Below are positions 42,430 to 49,429 of a stretch of 64,000 nt of DNA, in pieces. The DNA comes from Hymenobacter sp. PAMC 26628 (GTDB lineage: Bacteria > Bacteroidota > Bacteroidia > Cytophagales > Hymenobacteraceae), in NCBI RefSeq assembly GCF_001562275.1, contig NZ_CP014304.1:372001-436000 (forward strand), in the 5' to 3' direction. The notes under the pieces are model-generated. The model was not told the DNA's origin. It searched no databases and saw nothing but the letters and a program-made list of their open reading frames with translations. Both the position numbers and the translations under genes were made by a program. Positions within the stretch are counted from its first letter, which is position 1; every line of letters begins with the position of its first letter.

Positions 42430-43611
42430 TTAATTAACGCTAAGCAGGCGCGGGCTGGCTAGTTCCGCCGACTCGGCCACCGCCCGCACGGTGGGCCCCT
42501 GGTGGCTGACGGTCAGCAGCATGGCTTCCAGCGTCAGGCCTGGCCCGAAGGCGAAGCTGAGCACCGGCGCCCCGTGGTCGGCGGGGGTGGCGGCGGCCAG
42601 CACGTCGCGCAGCACAAACAGCACCGTGGCCGACGACATGTTGCCGTAGTCGCGCAACACGCGGTAGGCGAAGCGGTTGTCGTCGTGGCTCAAATCCAGC
42701 GCTTGCTCAATGGTTTCCAAGATCTTGCGCCCACCGGGGTGGATGGCGAAGTGGTGGATGTCGGCGCGCCGCACGGGCAGGTTTTCCAGCAGCTGCTCCG
42801 TCAGCCGCCCAATGCCGCGCTGGATGAGCTTGGGTACGTAGCTCGAAAGCGTCATTTCAAATCCGAAGTCGTTGATGTGCCAGGCCATGTCGGCGTGCCC
42901 ATCGGGCTCCAAGCCGCAGTGGAAGGCGGTGAGGGCCAGGCTGGGGGCCCCATCGGGCAAGGGCCGGCCCTGCACTAGGCACGCCGCCGCGCCGTCGCCA
43001 AATAGCGCGTTGCTCACGAGGTGGTCGTCTTCGGCGCTTTTCTGGAAGTGCAGCGTGCACAGCTCCACGCTCACCACCAGCACGCGGGCGGCGGGGTTGG
43101 CGCGGCAGGCAGCGTCGGCCAGCTTTAGGGCGTTCACGGCCGCGTAGCAGCCCATAAAGTTCACGCAAGTGCGCTGCACCGCCGCTGGCAGGCCCAGTGC
43201 CTGCACCAACTCAATGTCAAGCCCGGGCGCGTACATGCCCGTGCAGCTCACCGTGACGAGGTGGGTGATGGACGCCAGGGCCAGGCTCGGCACCTGGCGG
43301 CGGCAGTCGGCCACAGCAGCCAGGGCCAGCGGCAGGGCCTCGCGGCGGTACACGGCCATGCGCTGCCCCACGCTAGGAAATGGCTCCAGGCCAGGTGTGT
43401 TCGGGAAGAAGGTGTAGTCGCCGTTGGGGCGGCCGTAGTCGGGCAGCACCGAGTAGCGCTGCCCAATGCCCGACACCCGGTACAGGGCCCGAAGCCGGCG
43501 GGCGTCGGCGTCGCCGAATTCCAGGGCCTGGGCCATAAAATCGGCAATTTGTTGCTGCGCAATGCAGTGGGAGGGGTTGGCGGTGCCGATGGCGCCTAAG
43601 TAGCTGGTCAT
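42430..43611 (-). CDS. Type III polyketide synthase (chalcone/stilbene synthase family)
   Basis: 393 residues, full length. The catalytic triad is intact: Cys155 in VNFMGCYAAVNALKLA, His291 in FAIHPGGRKILE and Asn324 in YGNMSSATVLFVL. The enzyme extends an acyl-CoA starter with malonyl-CoA and cyclises it, giving alkylpyrones or alkylresorcinols in bacteria. ATG 43611 begins the conserved N-terminus; the longer frame to 44190 is a shadow of the oxidoreductase gene. It lies between an oxidoreductase and a methyltransferase, as in several bacterial phenolic lipid clusters. Confidence 0.95.
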   Translation of the reverse strand: MTSYLGAIGTANPSHCIAQQQIADFMAQALEFGDADARRLRALYRVSGIGQRYSVLPDYGRPNGDYTFFPNTPGLEPFPSVGQRMAVYRREALPLALAAVADCRRQVPSLALASITHLVTVSCTGMYAPGLDIELVQALGLPAAVQRTCVNFMGCYAAVNALKLADAACRANPAARVLVVSVELCTLHFQKSAEDDHLVSNALFGDGAAACLVQGRPLPDGAPSLALTAFHCGLEPDGHADMAWHINDFGFEMTLSSYVPKLIQRGIGRLTEQLLENLPVRRADIHHFAIHPGGRKILETIEQALDLSHDDNRFAYRVLRDYGNMSSATVLFVLRDVLAAATPADHGAPVLSFAFGPGLTLEAMLLTVSHQGPTVRAVAESAELASPRLLSVN

Positions 43612-43685
43612 TGTGCGCAGTTTACGCAAAATACGGAAGGCGCGGGGGGAAAAGATTTTGGCCGGCCGGTTCGCCGGCGTTTTCC

Positions 43686-44807
43686 TCAGAACGGGGCCCC
43701 GTGGGTGCGCCGCATCAGGCCCTGCACGGCGGCGGGCCAGTGGGCCAGGGCCCCCACCACGGCCTCGCTCAGCACGGGGCCCCCAAACAGGCCTTGCACG
43801 GCGCGCCCCACGCGCAGCCGGGCCCCAAACCGCGCCTGCCACGCCCGGGCGTAGGCCGCTTCCATGGCCGGGCGGCTGGTGCTGTCGTTCAGGAAGTTGT
43901 GCGCGGCGGCGCTGGCCAGCGCTGCGCCGTGCAGGGCCATGGCCATGCCGTTGCCGCACAGCGGCGTGATGAGGCCGGCCGAGTCGCCGCACATCAGCAC
44001 GTGCTGCTCCACGGGCTGCTTTGGGGCGAAGGAAATCTCGTTGATGACCTCGGGCTGGTCGTACAAAAACTCGGCTTCGTGAAAAATGGCGCGCAGGTGC
44101 GGGTTTTGGTGCAGCACTGCTTTTTCCATCGCCGCAACGGTGCCGCCGTGGGCCTTCAGGTTGTCGCGCGTGGTGAGGTAGCAGAAGCACAGCTTGCCGT
44201 CTTCGATGGCCGAAATGCCCGCGTAGCCGGCCCGGAAGTTGTGCAGTGCAATCACGTCGCGGGCGTGGCCCGGCAGGCGCAGGTGGTACTTCACCCCGAG
44301 GTAGGGCGAGCGCTGCCGAAAAAACGGCCGGTCGAGCTGGCGGTCCAGGTTGGCGCGCTTGCCGTAGGCCCCCAGCACCACGCGCGGGGCCAGCGCGCGG
44401 CCGTCGGCCAGGGCTACCGCGTGGCGGTTCGTAGCGGCATCGAACGCCGCGCTGGCCACCGTGGCGGGCAAGTAGAACTGCACGCCCGCCGCCAGAGCCC
44501 GCCGGTACAGAAACTCGTCGAGTGTGTAGCGGCTCACCCCAAAGCCGCCCAGGTCGAGGGGGCTGCGCAGCACGCGCCCGGCCGGCGACGACAGTTCAAA
44601 CCGGCGGATATCGGCCAAGCCCAGCGGGGCCGGGTCGGCCCCGAGCCGGGCCAGGTATGGCCGCACCTCGTTGCTGACGTATTCGCCGCACACGCGGTGG
44701 AACGGGTAAGCCCGGCGTTCCACCACCGCCACGGCGTGGCCGCGCTGGGCCAAGTCGAGGGCCCCGGCCAAACCGGCCAAGCCGCCGCCGATGATGAGAA
44801 CGTCCAC
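43686..44807 (-). CDS. FAD-dependent oxidoreductase, geranylgeranyl-reductase-like group
   Basis: 373 residues. The N-terminal Rossmann motif DVLIIGGGLAGLAGALDLAQ binds FAD, with the second FAD motif GDSAGLITPLCGNGMAMAL. FHRVCGEYVSNEV is typical of the geranylgeranyl reductase/halogenase-like group. It is first in the probable operon with the PKS (74 bases) and methyltransferase. A hydroxylation or reduction of the polyketide is likely; which one cannot be read. Confidence 0.88.
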   Translation of the reverse strand: MDVLIIGGGLAGLAGALDLAQRGHAVAVVERRAYPFHRVCGEYVSNEVRPYLARLGADPAPLGLADIRRFELSSPAGRVLRSPLDLGGFGVSRYTLDEFLYRRALAAGVQFYLPATVASAAFDAATNRHAVALADGRALAPRVVLGAYGKRANLDRQLDRPFFRQRSPYLGVKYHLRLPGHARDVIALHNFRAGYAGISAIEDGKLCFCYLTTRDNLKAHGGTVAAMEKAVLHQNPHLRAIFHEAEFLYDQPEVINEISFAPKQPVEQHVLMCGDSAGLITPLCGNGMAMALHGAALASAAAHNFLNDSTSRPAMEAAYARAWQARFGARLRVGRAVQGLFGGPVLSEAVVGALAHWPAAVQGLMRRTHGAPF

Positions 44808-44996
44808 TCAGTTAGGCGATGAAAAGTGGTGAGTAATCGGGAAAAGCTTTGATTCCATCGGTAATAACAACTTTTTCATCAGTAACATAGGGATTTGGGA
44901 TTATCTTTGTCAACTAAAATTAATTCCCACCGTTAACTACATCAGTCCGTGCGCCATCCGTCGCACCCGGGCCGATTCGTTACCTCGAATTTTTGT
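44808..44996. promoter_or_regulatory. Divergent promoter region of the PKS cluster and the CTD protein
   Basis: An AT-rich spacer of 189 bases between divergent genes. TATCTTTG at 44902-44909 is a plus-strand -7 box for the CTD gene, 88 bases before its ATG. Confidence 0.45.
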
Positions 44997-45392
44997 ATGA
45001 TGCCACGCTTACTTGCCCTTTCTTTCATCCTGGCCCTGGCCACCGGTGGCTTGGCCAGCGGATTTGCCCAGCCCACGCCACCTCGGCCCATCGAAGCCCA
45101 GCACACCGCCGTGCAGCAAACGCGCCCCAGTACCGACGATAAAATGCTGACAGCGTACCCCAACCCCAGCACCACCGGCTTCGTGCAACTCACCATCAAA
45201 GGCCAGGAAGGCCACCGCGCCGAACTGCAAGTACTGAATGTGATTGGCTCGGTCGTATACCACGAAACCATAACCGACCTCAACGACCATGCCACCAAGT
45301 CGCTCGACTTGAGCCACTTCGCCAATGGCCTATACTACGTGAAGTTGGAAGGTAGCGGAGGCAACCAAATGTGTAAGCTCGTCATCCGCTAA
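44997..45392 (+). CDS. Small secreted protein made of a signal peptide and T9SS sorting domain only
   Basis: 131 residues from ATG 44997 (ATG 45000 is next). The signal peptide ends GLASGFAQ. About 30 linker residues follow, then a complete type A C-terminal domain: LTAYPNPSTTGFVQLTIKG, LQVLNVIGSVVYHETI, LDLSHFANGLYYVKLEG and KLVIR. There is no cargo domain. The domain is normally cleaved off by PorU during secretion, so the mature product would be only a short linker peptide, unless the CTD itself is the functional part. Confidence 0.88.
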   Translation: MMPRLLALSFILALATGGLASGFAQPTPPRPIEAQHTAVQQTRPSTDDKMLTAYPNPSTTGFVQLTIKGQEGHRAELQVLNVIGSVVYHETITDLNDHATKSLDLSHFANGLYYVKLEGSGGNQMCKLVIR

Positions 45393-45436
45393 CGATTTCA
45401 ACGGCGACGCCCCAACTTTCGTGTGGCGCAGGCAAC

Positions 45437-45465
45437 AAAAAAGCAGCCTCTGGGCTGCTTTTTTT
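45437..45465 (+). terminator. Terminator of the CTD-protein gene
   Basis: AAAAAAGCAGCC / GGCTGCTTTTTTT with TCTG loop, a canonical rho-independent terminator. Confidence 0.92.
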
Positions 45466-45484
45466 ATTTACGGGGCCGAGGGCC

Positions 45485-45592
45485 TTATTTGTTCCGCACC
45501 GGTACGGGCTCCAGCTTGGGTTGGGGGGCCTGGGCAGCGCGGCGGGCAACGAGGGCGGCAGCGCCCAATAAGCCTAATACGAGGGTCAGCAT
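45485..45592 (-). CDS. Possible 35-residue single-helix peptide
   Basis: ATG 45592 opens LTLVLGLLGAAALVARRAAQ and ends PKLEPVPVRNK: one membrane helix with a basic tail. The frame is open upstream for another 87 codons without ATG, with residues GYIANLYWFRAEPVVYPHYS just before, so this could be the end of a broken larger gene. Neither reading is firm. Confidence 0.25.
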   Translation of the reverse strand: MLTLVLGLLGAAALVARRAAQAPQPKLEPVPVRNK

Positions 45593-45773
45593 AACGGCAA
45601 TGAATGAATAGTGCGGATAAACTACCGGTTCCGCGCGAAACCAGTACAGATTGGCTATATAACCCGGAGCCCCGGCATTAAGTTGTCCTGAACCAAGTGT
45701 AAGATTAAGGCCTAGCTCTAAGGTAGGGGAAATTCCTGGGCCAACGCTGCCAGCACCTGGGCCCCAAGGCGGT

Positions 45774-45816
45774 GCAACCCCGCCTGCCCCGGCGCCGCCG
45801 CGGCAGGCGGGGTTGC
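45774..45816. repeat. 15-bp perfect inverted repeat
   Basis: GCAACCCCGCCTGCC at 45774-45788 and its exact complement at 45802-45816 with a GC-rich 13-base loop. It lies in the scar region left of the IS element. Confidence 0.8.
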
Positions 45817-45853
45817 GTGCAGGGCGGGCTGAGCATGGAGTAGGAGTAGGGGC

Positions 45854-46000
45854 TTAGCGCGCTTGCACGTGCTGCTGCTTACTTATGCAGTAGATGGTGG
45901 ACTTGCCCACCTCCAGGCGGTCGGCCGTAGCTAACACATCGTCCCCAGCGCGTTGGGGCACTCCTGCACGAGCCGGGTAGCTTTTCCTCGCGCAACGTGC
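45854..46000 (-). pseudogene. Broken helix-turn-helix fragment, possibly of a recombinase
   Basis: On the minus strand the frame VLATADRLEVGKSTIYCISK ends at a TAA (45854). It reads like the C-terminal HTH of resolvase or excisionase proteins. Just upstream the same theme continues in another frame (KATRLVQECPNALG), so a one-base shift near 45942 has broken the gene. The N-terminal catalytic part is missing. Decay next to an IS element fits a mobile-element scar. Confidence 0.4.
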
Positions 46001-46115
46001 GCTAAACACCGTTGTCGGCCGCCGGAGCTGGGCCCCGCAACGACAGGTCGGGGCTGCGGATCAGGCCCAAAAAAGATTGCGCACTTGTAGCAATGGCAAA
46101 TTGGGTCGAAATTAC

Positions 46116-47238
46116 TAACTGATGTTACGCGCTAAATTAAGGTTTGCCCCTTTCACTGCTTGCCGCCATGACCTGCACGCTGGACTTATACACGGATTAT
46201 CTGATTAGCTCGACGGGTCAAACCTCGGCCACGGGTTTGTCGCGGTTGCTGGGCGGGGCGGTGAGCCACGACCAGGTGACGCGCTGGCTCAGTGGCTCGT
46301 ACCTGGATTCCGAGCAGGTCTGGCGGCAAGCCAAGCCGCTGATTCGCCGGGCCGAGCAGCAGCGGCCGGCCGACGAGTTTGCGGTGCTTATCGTCGACGA
46401 TTCTGTCCTGGAGAAGGCGCACACCGACCCCAGCGCCCTGATTTGTACGCACTGGGACCACGGCCAGGGCCGCTTTGTCAAGGGGCTTAACTTCGTGAGC
46501 CTGCTCTACCAGGCCGGCGCGTTGGCCGTGCCCATCGCCGTGGAACTCATCGAAAAAACCGAGGCCGTCTGGGACGCCAAAACCCAGCAAACCAAAGCCA
46601 AAAGCAAGTACACCAAGAACGAGCACCTGCGGGCCATGCTGCGCGTGGCCCAGCAGCAAGTGGCCTATCGGTACCTGCTGGCCGACAGTTGGTACGCCTC
46701 GGCCGAAAACCTGAATGCCGTGCGGGCCCTGGGCCACCACTTCGTCGTGGCGCTCGAATCCTCGCGCACGGTGGCCTTGAGCGAGGCCGCGCGGGCGCAA
46801 GGCCGGTTTCAGGCCGTCGATACCCTTGTTTTTCCCGAGGAGCAGCCCCTGCGCGTCTTTTTGCGGTCCGTCCAACCGGCGGTGCTCGTGACCAGGCAAG
46901 TCTTTACAAACAAAGACGGTTCGCAGGGCGTGCTCTACCTGGTCAGCAGCGACACGACCCTGAACCAAGCCCAGTTGGCGGCGATTTACCAGAGACGGTG
47001 GAAAGTCGAAGAATACCACAAATCCCTCAAACAGAATGCGTCGATGGGCAAGTCGCCCACCAAAACGCCCGACACCCAAGCCAATCATTTTTTTGCCGCT
47101 ATTCTGGCTTACACCAAGTTAGAAGCGCTCAAACTCAAGTGCGGCATTGGGCATTTTCGCTTGAAAGCACAACTATATTTGACCGGACTCAAAGCCATGT
47201 ACCAGCAATTAGCCCAATTCACCGCGTAATATCAGTTA
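46116..47238 (+). mobile_element. Complete insertion sequence, IS4/IS701-like
   Basis: Terminal inverted repeats TAACTGATGTTACGCG (46116-46131) and CGCGTAATATCAGTTA (47223-47238) match at 15 of 16 positions. They bracket one transposase gene, total 1123 bp. The transposase stop codon lies in the right repeat. ATTA follows the right end and ATTAC precedes the left end, a possible 4-base target duplication. Confidence 0.88.
46168..47229 (+). CDS. DDE transposase of the IS element
   Basis: 353 residues from ATG 46168. The DDE triad is visible in order: first Asp in VLIVDDSVLEKAH, second in YRYLLADSWYAS, and the Glu in YQRRWKVEEYHKSLKQN, the Y-(2)-R-(3)-E-(6)-K signature of the IS4 superfamily. 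The N-terminal ~60 residues (GLSRLLGGAVSHDQVTRWLS) form a helix-turn-helix-like region for end binding, as in IS701-type enzymes. The frame is intact, so the element may still be active. Confidence 0.9.
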   Translation: MTCTLDLYTDYLISSTGQTSATGLSRLLGGAVSHDQVTRWLSGSYLDSEQVWRQAKPLIRRAEQQRPADEFAVLIVDDSVLEKAHTDPSALICTHWDHGQGRFVKGLNFVSLLYQAGALAVPIAVELIEKTEAVWDAKTQQTKAKSKYTKNEHLRAMLRVAQQQVAYRYLLADSWYASAENLNAVRALGHHFVVALESSRTVALSEAARAQGRFQAVDTLVFPEEQPLRVFLRSVQPAVLVTRQVFTNKDGSQGVLYLVSSDTTLNQAQLAAIYQRRWKVEEYHKSLKQNASMGKSPTKTPDTQANHFFAAILAYTKLEALKLKCGIGHFRLKAQLYLTGLKAMYQQLAQFTA

Positions 47239-47551
47239 ATTAATGGCGTGATTTAGTGGCGTAATAAAGATTTTGTTTGTGACGAAATAAAAAATTAATT
47301 CGACGAAATAATTACTGGGCATAAAATTGGCGTAATTTTGCACCATGATTCGCCCCAATCATCATTCGATGGAGCGTGGAACGAAACCGCAAGGCGTTCT
47401 GCGAGAAGATCAACCGGTCGTTGCCTTCGGCGTCTTTATTGATTTTTCTGGTTTTTGCCCTGTTTCCGTTCCGGTTTTTCGAAACGGTTTTTTTATGCCC
47501 GCACGGACCAGTTTTTAATTAAAATAATTCCCCCCCTCCATTTCTCATTTT
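47239..47551. other. AT-rich gap right of the IS element
   Basis: 313 bases. TAATTTTG at 47333-47340 fits the -7 box. After it, three frames are open for 40-57 codons (one from ATG 47345, one from a GTG with residues ERNRKAFCEKINRSLPSASL and a hydrophobic run). I cannot decide whether any is coding; a short RNA is also possible. Confidence 0.35.
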
Positions 47552-47728
47552 ATGGATACCAACACGCCCACCCCGAAAGTAGCCGCTGCTACGTTGCCGC
47601 TGGCCGCCACCCGCGCGGGCAACGGCAACCCGAGCACCGCCCCCAAGCGGAGGGCGGTGGCCAAGGCGCGGGGCTTCATGGCCCTACCCAACGGGCCCCG
47701 CATGGTGGTGGGGGCGATAGGTGCCTGA
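47552..47728 (+). CDS. Small basic protein, unknown
   Basis: 58 residues: a Thr/Ala-rich start DTNTPTPKVAAATLPLAATR followed by a basic stretch STAPKRRAVAKARGFMALPN. No known motif. Its ATG follows an AT-rich leader. It could be a small nucleic-acid-binding protein, but the evidence is only an open frame and composition. Confidence 0.35.
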   Translation: MDTNTPTPKVAAATLPLAATRAGNGNPSTAPKRRAVAKARGFMALPNGPRMVVGAIGA

Positions 47729-47863
47729 CCCGCAGTAGCAAGCCGTCCGGTGCAAGCTGGGCGGCTTTACTTTTGGGGCCCCGGTAGGCCGCGCGGCTGC
47801 CATAAGCCCGCGCGCTGGAATAATCAAACGTTTTACCCGTGGGCCCCTCGTGCCCGCGCTCTT

Positions 47864-48631
47864 ATGCAACAGCTGATTACACGTGTTCACTCGGCCAATA
47901 CGTTGCTTTGCGTGGGCCTCGATCCCATCGGCACCGACGCCGAAGTAGCGGTGCGCCTGCGCCAGGTGGTGGCCGAAACCCACGCTTACGCGGCGGCTTT
48001 TAAGCCGAATCTGGCTTTTTTCCTCAGCCGGGCAGATGGCGTGGCGCTGCTCAAAAGCACCATCCAGGGCATTCCCGCAGATATTCCGGTGATATTGGAC
48101 GGCAAGTTTGGCGACATTGCCAACACGGCCGACCACTACGCCCGCTTCGCCTACGACGTGGTGGGGGCCCACGGCGTGACCGTGAACCCCTACATGGGCG
48201 ACGACGCCATCCGGCCCTTTGCCCGGCCCGGCAAGCTGGTGTTCTCGCTGGCCAAAACCTCCAACAAGCCCGCCCACAACCTGCAAGACCAGGCCCTGGC
48301 TCACGGCGGCCACCTCAGCGACCTGGCCGCCCACGTGGCCCGGCAGCTTGACGAGGAGCTGCCCGAGGCCATCATCGGCCTCGTGTTGGGCGCTACTGAG
48401 CCCACGGCTATGGCCCGCGTGCGGGCCGCCTGCCCGCGGCAGTGGTTCCTGGTGCCCGGCATCGGGGCCCAGGGCGGCGACTTGGCCGCCACGCTAAAGG
48501 CCGGCCTGCGCAAAGACGGCAGCGGCGTGCTCATCAACGCCTCGCGCAGCATCTGGCAAGCGGCCGATGCTGGGAAGGCGGCGCAGGAGCTGCGCGACCA
48601 GATAAATGAGTTTCGCGTGGTTAAATCTTGA
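47864..48631 (+). CDS. pyrF: Orotidine-5'-phosphate decarboxylase, long (type 2) form
   Basis: 255 residues from ATG 47864. LLCVGLDPIGTD at the start, AAFKPNLAFF and the catalytic LDGKFGDIANTADHYA identify OMP decarboxylase; the GKFGDI lysine is the key proton donor. The late VLGATEPTAMARVRAACP and LVPGIGAQGGD place it in the ~270-residue type 2 group. It makes UMP from OMP, the last step of pyrimidine synthesis. A repeat separates it from pyrE, which makes its substrate. Confidence 0.95.
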   Translation: MQQLITRVHSANTLLCVGLDPIGTDAEVAVRLRQVVAETHAYAAAFKPNLAFFLSRADGVALLKSTIQGIPADIPVILDGKFGDIANTADHYARFAYDVVGAHGVTVNPYMGDDAIRPFARPGKLVFSLAKTSNKPAHNLQDQALAHGGHLSDLAAHVARQLDEELPEAIIGLVLGATEPTAMARVRAACPRQWFLVPGIGAQGGDLAATLKAGLRKDGSGVLINASRSIWQAADAGKAAQELRDQINEFRVVKS

Positions 48632-48639
48632 CATATAAA

Positions 48640-48735
48640 AACGTCATGCTGAGCGCAGCCGAAGCATCTCTATTGCGGCAGTAATTACAATTAGTGGAGC
48701 AGTAGAGATGCTTCGGCTGCGCTCAGCATGACGTT
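48640..48735. repeat. Intergenic palindromic repeat, family 1
   Basis: AACGTCATGCTGAGCGCAGC and onward to CGAAGCATCTCTATTGC, with a near-perfect complement ending GCTCAGCATGACGTT. The spacer is about 25 bases. Lies between pyrF and pyrE. Confidence 0.92.
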
Positions 48736-48763
48736 CTAGGATAGTTGTTTGAATAAAATCCTC

Positions 48764-49390
48764 ATGACCCCAACCCTCACCCCCGACCTGCCCGCCGCCG
48801 AAGTGGCCGCCATCCTGGAAGCGCAGCTGCGCCAGGAAGACGCGCTGCTGACCGGCCACTTCAAGCTGTCGTCGGGCTTGCACTCGGATACTTATGTACA
48901 GTGCGCCCGCTTTTTGCGGCGGCCCGAGCTGGCGGCCCCGGCCATGGCCGTGCTGGCCGCGCGGCTGCGGGCCGCTGGCCTGGTGCCCGATACCGTGGTG
49001 GGCCCTGCCATGGGCGGCGTGGTGGTGAGCTACGAGCTGGCCCGCCAGCTGGGCGTGCCTTCACTTTTTACGGAGCGCGACGCGCAGGGCGAAATGACCC
49101 TGCGGCGCGGCTTCACGCTGCGCCCGGGCGAGCGGGTAATCATTGCGGAAGACGTAGTTACGACCGGCAAGAGCACGCTGGAAGTAGCGCGGGTTTTGGG
49201 CGAAATGGGGGTAGAAGTTTTGGCGGTGGTTTCATTAATTGACCGGACGGGTGGTGCGGTGAAGCTTCCGTTCCCGAACTTTGCGCTGTTGGCGGTGAAC
49301 GCCGCCGTGTTTGACGCCGACCACATCCCGGCGCATTTGGCCGGAATTCCGGCCGTGAAGCCGGGCAGCCGGCCTGAGAAAGCCGCTTAG
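48764..49390 (+). CDS. pyrE: Orotate phosphoribosyltransferase
   Basis: 208 residues from ATG 48764; the in-frame TTG 48749 adds five residues without support. FKLSSGLHSDTYVQCARFL and the PRPP-binding loop VIIAEDVVTTGKSTLEVA are diagnostic. It joins orotate and PRPP into OMP. It is followed after 39 bases by purL on the same strand, so pyrimidine and purine genes may be co-transcribed from here. Confidence 0.95.
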   Translation: MTPTLTPDLPAAEVAAILEAQLRQEDALLTGHFKLSSGLHSDTYVQCARFLRRPELAAPAMAVLAARLRAAGLVPDTVVGPAMGGVVVSYELARQLGVPSLFTERDAQGEMTLRRGFTLRPGERVIIAEDVVTTGKSTLEVARVLGEMGVEVLAVVSLIDRTGGAVKLPFPNFALLAVNAAVFDADHIPAHLAGIPAVKPGSRPEKAA

Positions 49391-49429
49391 ATTCAATTGC
49401 TTGGGAAGGCAGCTTTTTAGCGAGGACTT

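Noticed and set aside
43612..44190. N-terminal extension of the type III PKS
   Set aside because: It lies inside the oxidoreductase gene in another frame and is low-complexity; ATG 43611 starts the conserved PKS N-terminus.
49391..49429. A possible riboswitch upstream of the purine block
   Set aside because: Only 39 bases separate pyrE and purL, too short for a purine riboswitch, and no conserved core was seen.
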